The notes under the pieces are model-generated. The model did not search any database, was not told the DNA's origin, and worked only from the letters and a program-made list of their open reading frames with translations. Positions 29,286-40,818 of a stretch of 64,000 nucleotides of DNA are shown one piece after another. This DNA is from Telmatospirillum sp. (lineage in GTDB: Bacteria; Pseudomonadota; Alphaproteobacteria; CACIAM-22H2). The stretch is from NCBI GenBank assembly GCA_020248985.1, contig JADCGL010000003.1, positions 150,329 to 214,328 of the forward strand, written 5' to 3'. Positions within the stretch are counted from its first letter, which is position 1, and each line of letters opens with the position of its first letter. Made by a program: the position numbers and the translations under genes.

Positions 29286-29314
29286 AAACCGTCCACGCAA
29301 CAGCGGAACCTGCC

Positions 29315-29920
29315 ATGACCGAGCCTGCCACACCCCCGCCCGAGAATCCCACGACCCCCAGCGTCGAGATCCCGCCCGAATTGTTCGAGGCGCCCGCTGC
29401 GGCCGATCCGCTGGCCGAGGCTTTGGCCAAGGTTGCGGCGATCGAGGCCGAGATGGCCAAGACCAAGGATGCGGCGTTGCGCGCGATGGCCGACGCCGAA
29501 AACATGCGCAAGCGCGCCGAACGCGAAATCGCCGAGCGCGAGAAATACGCGGTCTCGAAATTCGCCAAGTCGCTGCTCGATGTTGCCGACAATCTGCGCC
29601 GGGCCCTCGACAATGTGTCGGCCGAAGCGCTGGCGGCCGATCCGAGCTTGGCCAAGCTCGTCGCGGGCGTGGAATTGACCGAGCGCGAATTGCTGCAGGC
29701 TTTCGAGCGCAACGGCGTGGTCAAGGTCGAGCTTGCCGGCAAGCCGTTCGACCCCTCGATCGCCCAGGCCGTGGCGCAGGTCGATGCGCCGGGCCAGGCG
29801 GTCGGCACGGTCGTGCAGGTGTTCCAGCCCGGCTACACGCTGCACGGGCGCATTCTGCGCGAGGCGATGGTCACCGTCGCCAAGGGTGCCCCCGCCGGCG
29901 GAATCGACACGGTTGCCTGA
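29315..29920 (+). CDS. grpE: Nucleotide exchange factor GrpE
   Basis: 201 aa. A Pro/Thr-rich N-terminus, then a long coiled coil ([35 protein letters not shown], residues 40-75) and the beta-wing domain [30 protein letters not shown] and [21 protein letters not shown]. It releases ADP from DnaK. It follows hrcA by 92 bp; the ATG at 29315 fits the family start. Confidence 0.96.
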   Translation: MTEPATPPPENPTTPSVEIPPELFEAPAAADPLAEALAKVAAIEAEMAKTKDAALRAMADAENMRKRAEREIAEREKYAVSKFAKSLLDVADNLRRALDNVSAEALAADPSLAKLVAGVELTERELLQAFERNGVVKVELAGKPFDPSIAQAVAQVDAPGQAVGTVVQVFQPGYTLHGRILREAMVTVAKGAPAGGIDTVA

Positions 29921-29936
29921 ACGCAAAACGCCCGCA

Positions 29937-29965
29937 ACGCCGCAAGGGAGGTGCCCCGGCGGCGT
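29937..29965. terminator. Hairpin ACGCCGC/GCGGCGT after grpE
   Basis: Perfect 7-bp arms around a 15-base loop that could pair further (GGG with CCC). It lies 16 bp after the grpE stop and 52 bp after the end of the convergent minus-strand gene, so it could end transcription from both sides. No T-run is present. Confidence 0.35.
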
Positions 29966-30016
29966 GGCGGACAGGTCGGTTGCAGCGGCGCTGGCGAGGG
30001 AGCCGGCGCCGTCGTC

Positions 30017-30442
30017 TCAGGCGTTCTTGTTGAACGCCGCCTTCGCGGCCGCGTCTGCGGCTTCGTAGGCTTTGCTGGCAATGCGCGCCGGCGGCGCTTC
30101 CGGAGCCGGACCGCTGGCATCGGGTCCGAACACGCGGGCAATGCGCGTCTGGTAGCGCGGGTCGATGATGTCGATGAACGGCTCGAAGCTGCCTTCGACC
30201 AGGCCGGATTTGGCGGCCAATTGGCGAGAGGCGGCGACATCGACCTTGTCTTGCGCGACCGTATCGACCGCGTTGGCACGCGGTTTGGCACCGACAGGGC
30301 CCGCAGGCTCGGTCGGTGTGCTGGAATCGCGACGTGCCCCGCGCACGGCAGGGGCAGGCGGCGTCTGACGGTTTTCACCCCCGGACGGGTATCCGACCGG
30401 CGGCAAGGGGGGTGCTGCCCCCACACTCGGGATACTGGACAT
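30017..30442 (-). CDS. Hypothetical protein, low-complexity N-terminus
   Basis: 141 aa from the ATG at 30442, which has GAGGAGTG nearby upstream. I do not recognise a family. The first 60 residues are Pro/Gly/Ala-rich (SSIPSVGAAPPLPPVGYPSGG), followed by RANAVDTVAQDKVDVAASRQLAAKSGLVEGSFEPFIDIIDPRYQTRIARVFG, which looks like a folded motif, and an Ala-rich helical end. No signal peptide or membrane segment is visible. It sits between grpE and dnaK on the opposite strand, interrupting the usual chaperone order. Confidence 0.7.
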   Translation of the reverse strand: MSSIPSVGAAPPLPPVGYPSGGENRQTPPAPAVRGARRDSSTPTEPAGPVGAKPRANAVDTVAQDKVDVAASRQLAAKSGLVEGSFEPFIDIIDPRYQTRIARVFGPDASGPAPEAPPARIASKAYEAADAAAKAAFNKNA

Positions 30443-30467
30443 GACACTCCTCGTTTCTCGATGCAGT

Positions 30468-30491
30468 CGATACGCGCTTCTGCGTGTATCG
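30468..30491. promoter_or_regulatory. Dyad CGATACGCGC-N4-GCGTGTATCG
   Basis: Ten-base arms match at nine of ten positions around a TTCT centre, 26-49 bp upstream of the minus-strand hypothetical gene start. As RNA from the plus strand it would be a 10-bp stem with one G-U pair and a UUCU loop. Position and symmetry suit an operator; function not shown. Confidence 0.45.
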
Positions 30492-30514
30492 GCGAAAATC
30501 CCCGGTTTGCACCT

Positions 30515-30530
30515 CCGTTGCTCGCAACGG
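30515..30530. promoter_or_regulatory. Dyad CCGTTGC-TC-GCAACGG
   Basis: Perfect 7-bp arms around a 2-base centre in the dnaK upstream region, 23 bp from the larger dyad. Likely a protein-binding site rather than an RNA hairpin because the loop is too short. Confidence 0.45.
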
Positions 30531-30700
30531 AACGTTTGACGCGCAAAGCGGGCGATCCTCAAGGCTGTTTTACTATGAGCGTTTCTACTTGTCAAGCCGG
30601 GGAATTCGCGCCGCGGAATGCGCGGTGCGTGTGCTGCAAAGAATCTGTCGCGGCCGTGCTGCAGGCGCGGGTTTCAAGGTTGCGCGCCCGTCTTTGCCTG

Positions 30701-30707
30701 CCTATAT
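30701..30707 (+). promoter_or_regulatory. Possible sigma-32-type -10 element (CCTATAT) for dnaK
   Basis: CCTATAT resembles the CYTATNT-like -10 of alphaproteobacterial RpoH promoters, and GTTGCGC at 30679-30685 is a loose -35 at 15 bp. It would give a leader of about 110 bases. Weak evidence, offered because dnaK is normally RpoH-dependent. Confidence 0.25.
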
Positions 30708-30830
30708 GCCTTGCCAAGCGCAGGGTCTTTTGTATGGAACGCCCGCAGCGCCGTCCAACTTGAACCGAGGGGTTCGGCCGCGATGCCTCAGACGAGGGTC
30801 GGGCGCGAGCTGCCGCAAAGCGAGGGTCGC

Positions 30831-32768
<1,938 letters not shown>

Positions 32769-32782
32769 AGCTCGGTTCGGTC

Positions 32783-32820
32783 GGCGGATCCGGCGCGCAG
32801 CGCGCGCGTCGGATCCCGCC
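32783..32820 (+). promoter_or_regulatory. dnaK-dnaJ intercistronic hairpin
   Basis: GGCGGATCC pairs with GGATCCCGCC (one bulged base) and the stem continues through GGCGCGC/GCGCGCG, closing at AGC. The structure fills most of the space between the dnaK stop and the dnaJ start. It could be a partial terminator or a 3'-end stabiliser that keeps DnaK above DnaJ. Confidence 0.5.
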
Positions 32821-32846
32821 GGGCCGCCCTGATGGAGAAGCGTCGC

Positions 32847-33983
32847 GTGGCGAAAGCGGATTACTACGAATTGTTGGGTGTCGCCAAAGGGGCGTCGGCA
32901 GACGATCTCAAAAAGGCCTATCGCAAGCTCGCCATGCAGTACCACCCGGACAAGAACCCGGGCGACAAAAAGGCCGAGGCGAAGTTCAAAGAGATCAACG
33001 AAGCCTACGACGTCCTCAAGGACGACCAGAAGCGCGCGGCCTACGACCGCTTCGGCCATGCCGCCTTTGAAGGCGGCGGCGGCGGCCAGCCCGGCGGTTT
33101 CGGGGCCGGCGGGGCCGGCGGCTTTGCCGATATCTTCGACGAAATGTTCGGCGAGTTCATGGGCGGCGGACGGCGCGGCGGCGGGCCGCAGCGCGGCGCC
33201 GATCTGCGCTACAATCTCGAAATCAGCCTCGAAGACGCGTTCCACGGCAAGCAGGCCACGGTGCGCGTGGCCTCCATGCATGCGTGCGAAACCTGCCACG
33301 GCAGCGGGGCGGAAGCAGGCTCCAAGCCCGTCACCTGCCCCACCTGCCGCGGCCAAGGCAAGGTGCGCGCCCAGCAAGGCTTCTTCACGATTGAGCGCGC
33401 CTGCCATCAATGCGGCGGGGCGGGCCAGATCATCGAAAAACCCTGCAAGACCTGCCAGGGCCAGGGCCGCGTGCGCAAGGAGCGCACGCTGTCGGTCAAT
33501 ATCCCGGCGGGCGTGGAAGACGGCACGCGCATCCGGCTTGCGGGCGAAGGCGAGGCGGGCCTGCGCGGTTCGCCCACGGGCGACCTCTATCTGTTTTTGT
33601 CGATCAAGCAGCACCGCCTGTTCCATCGCGAAGGGGCGGACATCTATTGCCGCGTGCCGATCCCGATGACGACGGCGGCCTTGGGCGGCTCGATCGAAGT
33701 GCCCACGGTCGACGGGGCGCGCGCCAAGGTCACGATCCCGGCGGGGGCGCAGACCGCGCAGCAATTCCGCCTCAAGGGCAAGGGCATGAGCGTGCTGCGC
33801 AGCCAGGCGCGCGGCGACATGTTCATCGAGGCGATGGTCGAAACGCCGGTCAACCTCACCAAACGCCAGCAGGAATTGCTGCGCGAATTCGAGGGCAGCG
33901 GCGGCGGCGGCAAAAGCCACAGCCCCGAGAGCGCCAGCTTCTTCGCCAAGGTGAAGGAGCTGTGGGACGATCTACGGAATTGA
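32847..33983 (+). CDS. dnaJ: Chaperone protein DnaJ (Hsp40)
   Basis: 378 aa from a GTG at 32847, chosen because GGAGAAG sits 6-12 bp upstream and the product starts [12 protein letters not shown] like other DnaJ proteins; an ATG at 32832 has no ribosome site. The J domain has HPD at residues 33-35, then a G/F-rich linker, four zinc repeats ([32 protein letters not shown]) and the C-terminal substrate domain. Type I DnaJ, co-chaperone of DnaK. Confidence 0.97.
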   Translation: MAKADYYELLGVAKGASADDLKKAYRKLAMQYHPDKNPGDKKAEAKFKEINEAYDVLKDDQKRAAYDRFGHAAFEGGGGGQPGGFGAGGAGGFADIFDEMFGEFMGGGRRGGGPQRGADLRYNLEISLEDAFHGKQATVRVASMHACETCHGSGAEAGSKPVTCPTCRGQGKVRAQQGFFTIERACHQCGGAGQIIEKPCKTCQGQGRVRKERTLSVNIPAGVEDGTRIRLAGEGEAGLRGSPTGDLYLFLSIKQHRLFHREGADIYCRVPIPMTTAALGGSIEVPTVDGARAKVTIPAGAQTAQQFRLKGKGMSVLRSQARGDMFIEAMVETPVNLTKRQQELLREFEGSGGGGKSHSPESASFFAKVKELWDDLRN

Positions 33984-33993
33984 CGTTCGCCTT

Positions 33994-34425
33994 CTAACGC
34001 AGCGCGAGCCGCACGAGATCCTGCAGGGCCAAGAGCGGCACAGGCTTGACCGCGAAGGCCGAGGCGCCCGCACCCAGCGCCTGCGTGCGGCACGAGGGTT
34101 CGGTGCGGCCCGTGAGCATCACGACCGGCAAGGCGGCAAGCCGCGGATCGGGATGCAAGCGCAAGCGGCGCAGAAATTCGAGCCCGTCCATCGGCGCCAT
34201 CGTGAGATCGCAGAACACAAGATCGAACGGTCGTTCGGCCAGCAGCTCGAGACCGCGCGCACCCGTCGCAACGCCCACGCAATGGCCGATGCCCACGGCC
34301 TGCAGCATCGCGCACAGGACCTCGCGCATGATGTCGACGTCTTCGATCGCGAGCACGCGCAGCGCCGCGAACTCCGCCTTGGGTGCCACGGTCGCCGAGT
34401 CCGTCGTGCCTGAATCTGCCGCCAT
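33994..34425 (-). CDS. Receiver-only response regulator
   Basis: 143 aa with a single REC domain from about residue 22: acidic pair in LAIEDVDIM, phospho-acceptor Asp73 in FCDLTMAPMDG, Thr in VVMLTGRTE, and Lys in FAVKPVPL. There is no output domain. It lies 164 bp downstream of a CHASE histidine kinase on the same strand and probably takes its phosphate from it. The end is 11 bp from the convergent dnaJ. Confidence 0.88.
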   Translation of the reverse strand: MAADSGTTDSATVAPKAEFAALRVLAIEDVDIMREVLCAMLQAVGIGHCVGVATGARGLELLAERPFDLVFCDLTMAPMDGLEFLRRLRLHPDPRLAALPVVMLTGRTEPSCRTQALGAGASAFAVKPVPLLALQDLVRLALR

Positions 34426-34589
34426 TGCCTGCCGTCGTTCGCTGTGCCGTCGAGCGCTTAGGTTTAACGGCGGCCGAAGCCGCGCGCCAGCGCATCGCGC
34501 CTGCCGCTACAGATAAACTTTGCACCGCGGCAGGCCGGGCACGCAATCGCGTTATGGCTTGCAAAACGGAAGGCGCCCGTCGGCCCGGC

Positions 34590-36398
<1,809 letters not shown>

Positions 36399-36549
36399 GA
36401 AACGCGGGTCCTACATCCGTAATCGAATCTACAGTAACAGTCGAAGTTAGTTTTAAAACGTTTAATTTTCGTGTTCTTGCGCGAAATTTCCCTCCAAAAA
36501 AACCGCAATTTCGGCGCATTGGCTTTTCGATCTGGCGCGTTGTTTGGAA

Positions 36550-37431
36550 ATGCGCTCTAACCGCAACATGTTGACTGATTTTCTTGCATTGGCGCGGCCG
36601 CGGCACTGGATCAAAAACGCATTTGTCGCCGCTCCGCTGTTTTTTACGCCCGAAGCGTTGGGCCTGCCCGCGCTGGTTGCCGCGGCGACGGCCGTAGCTG
36701 CGTTCAGTCTTGCTGCATCGGCTGTATACGTGTTCAACGATTTTTGCGACCGCGACGCCGATCGGCTGCACCCGATCAAATGCAAGCGGCCGATCGCGTC
36801 CGGGGCGGTCGCACCGGCGGCGGCTCTCGTGTTTGCGGCCGTTCTGCTCGCCGCATCTGCGGCTCTGGCGTGGCAGCTGCCGCGGGCCTTCGGCACGGTG
36901 CTGGGCGTCTATCTGGCGCTGAATCTCGCCTATTCCTGGCGCCTCAAACATGTGAGCCTGCTCGACGTGCTGATCGTTGCGGCCGGCTTCGTGCTGCGCG
37001 TCGAAGGCGGGGCGTTTGCGATCGGCGTGATGCCGAGCGTGTGGATTCTCGTCTGCACGGGATTGCTCGCGCTGTTTTTGGCACTCGCCAAACGGCGCGA
37101 CGATCTGGTGTCGGATGTCGATGCCGAGCATCGCAAGGCGCTGGCGGGCTACAATCTGCGCTTCGTCGATACCGCGATCGCGGTGGTGCTGGGGGCGCTT
37201 GCGGTCAGCTACCTGCTCTACACGGCCGACCAGGCCGTCATTCGTCGCTACGGCACGGATCGGCTCTATCTGACGGCGCCGTTCGTTCTGGCGGGCATGT
37301 TGCGCTATCTGCAGATCGCCTTGGTCGAAGAACGCTCGGGCGCGCCGACGGACATTGCGCTCAGCGACCGCTTTTTGATCGTTTGCGTGCTGGGCTGGGT
37401 CGCGGTCTTCGGCTATTTGATCTACGCATGA
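36550..37431 (+). CDS. UbiA-family decaprenyl-phosphate phosphoribosyltransferase-like protein
   Basis: 293 aa integral membrane prenyltransferase with about nine hydrophobic helices. It starts RPRHWIKNAFVAAPLFF and has the metal-binding NDFCDRDADRLHPIKCKRPIASG (NDxxDxxxD) and the second site AGYNLRFVDTA. This matches the branch containing mycobacterial Rv3806c (UbiA), which joins phosphoribosyl diphosphate and decaprenyl phosphate. Function here is inferred from the two downstream genes, with which it overlaps (ATGA). The start is uncertain; 36568 is possible. Confidence 0.83.
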   Translation: MRSNRNMLTDFLALARPRHWIKNAFVAAPLFFTPEALGLPALVAAATAVAAFSLAASAVYVFNDFCDRDADRLHPIKCKRPIASGAVAPAAALVFAAVLLAASAALAWQLPRAFGTVLGVYLALNLAYSWRLKHVSLLDVLIVAAGFVLRVEGGAFAIGVMPSVWILVCTGLLALFLALAKRRDDLVSDVDAEHRKALAGYNLRFVDTAIAVVLGALAVSYLLYTADQAVIRRYGTDRLYLTAPFVLAGMLRYLQIALVEERSGAPTDIALSDRFLIVCVLGWVAVFGYLIYA

Positions 37432-38768
37432 GCGTGCGCTGGAAAAATTCGAGAGTGGCGGGGTGGGGGCGTTATGCCGCCGCATCCTCGCGCGTGGCGC
37501 GCCCCGAACGCCAAAGCGAGCTCGACCGCGCGCTGGCCGACGCGGGTGCGAGCCTCATCGCGCGTGGGGCCGGCAAAGCCTATGGCGATGCCGCGCAAAA
37601 CGACGGCGCCGACGTTGCCACCACGCTGCGCTTGGATCGGCTGCTGGCTTTCGACCCCGCGACCGGCGTGCTCGAATGCGAGGCGGGCGTCACGTTCCGC
37701 ACCTTGCTCGACGTTTTCGTGCCCAAAGGCTTCGTGCCGCCAGTGTCGCCGGGCACGGCGTTCGCGACCGTGGGCGGGGCGCTTGCCGCCGACGTGCACG
37801 GCAAGAACCACGACCGCAACGGTTCGTTCGGCGACCATGTTCTGTGGTTCGATCTATTGTGTGCGGACGGCCAGACGCGCCGCGTGTCGCCCGACAGCCA
37901 TCCCGATCTTTTTGCGGCCACAATCGGCGGCATGGGTTTGACCGGCATTGTACGGCGCTTGGCCTTTCGCCTGCTGCCGGGAACGGGCCATGTGCGCGTG
38001 GAAACGCAGCGCATCGCCGATCTCGATGCGTTTTTTGCGGCCTTCGCGGCCGCGCGCGCCAATGCCACTTTCAGCGTCGGCTGGATCGATGCGTTGGCGC
38101 AAGGGTCCAAGCTCGGGCGCGGCGTGTTCGAGACGGCGGAGTTCGCACCGGCGGCACCCACGGCACCGGCCCCCAAAACCCTACCGGTCCCGCTCGATTT
38201 TCCGCCCTTTGCGCTGTCGCGTTTGAGCGTGGGTGCCTTCAATGAAATCTATTGGCGCCGCGCACCCGCAGCCAAGCAAAGCGCGGTGCGCCCGCTCGAT
38301 GCGTTTTTCTATCCGCTCGACCGGCTTGCCGATTGGAACCGACTTTACGGCAAGCGCGGTTTCTTCCAGTTCCAATCGGTGGTCCCGGATGCAACCGCTT
38401 TCGACGCGACGCGCAAAATGCTCGAGGCCGTTTCGGCGGCCGGGACCGCGTCGTTTTTGGCCGTGCTCAAAACCTTGGGCGGACCGGGGCGCGGGCTTCT
38501 GTCCTTCCCGCTGCGCGGTGTGACCTTGGCGCTCGATGTGCCGAATGCGCCAGGTGCAACGGCCTTGATGGCCACGCTCGAGCGCCTCGCATTGGAAGCG
38601 GGCGGGCGCATCTATTTGGCCAAAGACGCGCTGCAAGCGCCGGCCGGTTTCCGCGCGAGTTATCCGAACCTCCCGGCGTTTGAAGAATGCCTGCAGCGTT
38701 GGGACCCGCAGCGGCGGTTTGCGTCGGACCTGTCGCGACGTTTGGGCATCGCCGGGGTGCAGCCATGA
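37428..38768 (+). CDS. DprE1-like decaprenylphosphoryl-ribose 2-oxidase
   Basis: 446 aa FAD-dependent oxidase of the VAO family. FAD motifs IARGAGKAYGDAAQN, PGTAFATVGGALAADVHGKNH (His124, matching Mtb His132) and GGMGLTGIVRRL; C-terminal FYPLDRLADWNRLYGKRGFFQFQ and IYLAKDA with Lys399 (Mtb Lys418). The spacing between Ala368 and Lys399 is 31, as between Cys387 and Lys418 in Mtb, so Ala368 replaces the cysteine that benzothiazinones attack. It oxidises the ribose C2 of the polyprenyl-phosphate sugar. Overlaps both neighbours by 4 bases. Confidence 0.85.
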   Translation: MSVRWKNSRVAGWGRYAAASSRVARPERQSELDRALADAGASLIARGAGKAYGDAAQNDGADVATTLRLDRLLAFDPATGVLECEAGVTFRTLLDVFVPKGFVPPVSPGTAFATVGGALAADVHGKNHDRNGSFGDHVLWFDLLCADGQTRRVSPDSHPDLFAATIGGMGLTGIVRRLAFRLLPGTGHVRVETQRIADLDAFFAAFAAARANATFSVGWIDALAQGSKLGRGVFETAEFAPAAPTAPAPKTLPVPLDFPPFALSRLSVGAFNEIYWRRAPAAKQSAVRPLDAFFYPLDRLADWNRLYGKRGFFQFQSVVPDATAFDATRKMLEAVSAAGTASFLAVLKTLGGPGRGLLSFPLRGVTLALDVPNAPGATALMATLERLALEAGGRIYLAKDALQAPAGFRASYPNLPAFEECLQRWDPQRRFASDLSRRLGIAGVQP

Positions 38769-39487
38769 AAAATGCGTGGCTCATCTTGGGCGCAAGCTCG
38801 GCGATCGCGCGCGCTTTTGCGCGTCGTGTGGCGGCAAGCGGCGCTTCGATCCTTCTCGTCGCGCGCGACGGCGAAGATGCAAACACGCTGGCGGCCGATC
38901 TCGTCTTGCGCGGGGCCGCGTCGTGCCAGGCCATCGGCTTCGACGGCGATGTGGCGGCCGCGTTCAAAGATTTCGCCCAAGATGCCGTGCCCAACGTATT
39001 TCTCGCGTTCGGCGGCATGCCCGGGCAGAACGAGATCGACGCCGACCCGGTGGCGTTGGCGCAAACGCTCGACGTGAATTTCGTCGCCCCCGTTGCCTTG
39101 CTGCATCGCCTGATGCCGCTGCTTGAAGCCGCACCGGGCGGGGCCATCGTGGCGCTGGGCTCGGTTGCGGGCGATCGCGGGCGGCTCAAAAACTACGTGT
39201 ACGGGGCCGCCAAAGCGGGCTTGCACACCTATCTGCAGGGCCTGCGCGCGCGCGGCGTGCGTTCGGGCGTGCAGGTCGTCACGGTGAAGCCGGGCTTTGT
39301 CGACACGGCGATGACCTGGGGTTTGCCGGGCATGTTCCTCGTCGCGTCGCCCGACGCGATCGCAGCGGCCTGTTTGAGCGCCATCGCCAAAAAACGCGAT
39401 GTGATCTATGCGCCGTTTTTCTGGTGGGGCATCATGACGATCATCCGGCATATCCCCGAACGCATCTTCAAGAAACTGAATATCTGA
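38765..39487 (+). CDS. DprE2-like short-chain dehydrogenase
   Basis: 240 aa SDR. The cofactor motif is LILGASSAIARAFARR and the catalytic Tyr-x3-Lys lies in NYVYGAAKAGLHTYLQG, with Ser in GSVAGDRGR. The C-terminal part ends with a hydrophobic IMTIIRHIPERIF stretch, as in DprE2, which reduces the 2-keto intermediate to decaprenyl-phosphoryl-arabinose. Overlaps the DprE1-like gene by ATGA. Assigned by sequence plus operon context. Confidence 0.84.
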   Translation: MKNAWLILGASSAIARAFARRVAASGASILLVARDGEDANTLAADLVLRGAASCQAIGFDGDVAAAFKDFAQDAVPNVFLAFGGMPGQNEIDADPVALAQTLDVNFVAPVALLHRLMPLLEAAPGGAIVALGSVAGDRGRLKNYVYGAAKAGLHTYLQGLRARGVRSGVQVVTVKPGFVDTAMTWGLPGMFLVASPDAIAAACLSAIAKKRDVIYAPFFWWGIMTIIRHIPERIFKKLNI

Positions 39488-39500
39488 ACGGAGTCCGTCT

Positions 39501-40304
39501 ATGGCGATCAAGATCGGCGTTGTCGGTGCGGCCGGGCGCATGGGCCAGATGCTGGTGCGCGAGATCGTCGCGGCCAGCGGTGCGGCGTTTGCGGGCGGCA
39601 CGGAAAACCCGAGCGGCCCGTTCATCGGCCGCGATGCGGGCGAGGTTGCGGGCATTGGGGCACTCCAGGCCAAAATAGGTGCGGATCCGCGCGCTTTGTT
39701 TGCGGCGAGCGACGCCGTCATCGATTTTTCGGCCCCCGCTGCCACGCGTGCACACGCGAGCCTTGCCGCCGAACTCGGCAAAACGCTGATCGTCGGTACG
39801 ACGGGCCTGTCGGCCGATGACCAAGCTGTACTTGCAGCCGCCGCGCAAAAATGCGCGATCGTGCAGGCGGCGAATTTCTCGTTGGGCGTCAATCTCGCTT
39901 TGGCGTTGGTCGAAGAAGCGGCAGAGCGCTTGGGTCCCGATTACGACATCGAAATTTTCGAGGCGCACCACAAGCACAAGGTCGATGCCCCCTCGGGCAC
40001 GGCGCTCGCCTTGGGCCGTGCCGCCGCCGCCGGGCGCGGGCTCGATTTTGCCAGCCAAACGATCCGCAGCCGCGACGGCCATACCGGCCCGCGACCGGCC
40101 AGCCCCATTGGCTTCTCGGTCGCACGCGGCGGCTCGGAGATCGGCGAACATACGGTGATGTTTTTCGGCGACGGCGAGCGCGTGGAGATCGCGCACAAGG
40201 CGCAGGGGCGCCAAGTCTATTCCAAGGGTGCTGTGCGCGCGGCTCTGTGGGCCGCCGGCAAACCGCCTGGCCTCTATTCGATGCGCGACGTTTTGGGACT
40301 CTGA
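39501..40304 (+). CDS. dapB: 4-hydroxy-tetrahydrodipicolinate reductase
   Basis: 267 aa. NAD(P)H-binding GVVGAAGRMGQMLVREI, GTTGLSADDQ, ANFSLGVNLAL, the catalytic EIFEAHHKHKVDAPSGTAL and GARGGSEIGEHTVMF-type segment (FSVARGGSEIGEHTV). It makes the lysine/peptidoglycan precursor tetrahydrodipicolinate. ACGGAGTCC precedes the ATG. In relatives dapB directly follows dnaJ; here a two-component pair and the arabinan-precursor genes intervene. Ends overlap the convergent DUF2244 gene by 31 bp. Confidence 0.96.
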   Translation: MAIKIGVVGAAGRMGQMLVREIVAASGAAFAGGTENPSGPFIGRDAGEVAGIGALQAKIGADPRALFAASDAVIDFSAPAATRAHASLAAELGKTLIVGTTGLSADDQAVLAAAAQKCAIVQAANFSLGVNLALALVEEAAERLGPDYDIEIFEAHHKHKVDAPSGTALALGRAAAAGRGLDFASQTIRSRDGHTGPRPASPIGFSVARGGSEIGEHTVMFFGDGERVEIAHKAQGRQVYSKGAVRAALWAAGKPPGLYSMRDVLGL

Positions 40305-40741
40305 CGCCACGTCGCCAATGCATCGGCGAGCGTGCGCGCAAGCTCGGCGCGCGCTTGCTGGTCGAGGAACGCCCCCACGACCGTGCGCCGCCCGTGGCTG
40401 CGCAGCGCCACCTCTTCGCCCGCTTCGACATTGAGCCAATAGGGCTCGAGCGTGCGGCGCTGCTTGCGGCCCCAACTATCGACCGACAGAATCTCGAGCC
40501 GGTCGCCATAGAGCGTGATGTGCTCGCGCGCACGCCCCCCGGCATAGTTCGCTTTGAACGCAAACCACACGAGCAATACGTCGAGCCCCAGGAACGGCAG
40601 CACGGGCCACGCCCCCATCGAGGCGAACACGGCCCCGGCGGCAAAGCTCGCAGCACACAGCAGCGCCATTACCCAGAAAAAGCCGCGCTTGGGCAGCGAG
40701 CGATGCGGCTTCAGGACAAGATCGAGCTGGGGCGTTTCCAT
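40274..40741 (-). CDS. DUF2244 membrane protein
   Basis: 155 aa. Two hydrophobic segments near residues 21-40 (GFFWVMALLCAASFAAGAVF) and 43-60 form the helical hairpin of the DUF2244 family, followed by YGGRAREHITLYGDRLEI-type polar domain (YAGGRAREHITLYGDRLEI, VEPYWLNVEAGEE-like). The function is unknown; the family is usually encoded next to nth in alphaproteobacteria, as here, divergent from it. Confidence 0.86.
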   Translation of the reverse strand: METPQLDLVLKPHRSLPKRGFFWVMALLCAASFAAGAVFASMGAWPVLPFLGLDVLLVWFAFKANYAGGRAREHITLYGDRLEILSVDSWGRKQRRTLEPYWLNVEAGEEVALRSHGRRTVVGAFLDQQARAELARTLADALATWRQSPKTSRIE

Positions 40742-40818
40742 CGTGCAAAAACAATAGCGCGTCCGCGGCATTCGTCCAGCTTGACGCAAGTGGCCGAAAG
40801 CCTCTATCGCCTAGCGCC

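Larger units (their letters stand above)
30443..30830. other. Long divergent promoter region upstream of dnaK
   Basis: About 390 bp with no gene I can support. It contains two strong dyads (30468-30491, 30515-30530), a small CTTG-T-CAAG palindrome at 30588-30596, and a possible sigma-32-type -10 element CCTATAT at 30701-30707 some 120 bp before dnaK. It must carry the promoters for both the hypothetical gene and dnaK. Confidence 0.6.

Noticed and set aside
27234..29333. Upstream extension of the rdgB frame to 904 codons
   Set aside because: It runs antisense to rph in part and to hrcA, and only the last 204 codons match RdgB.
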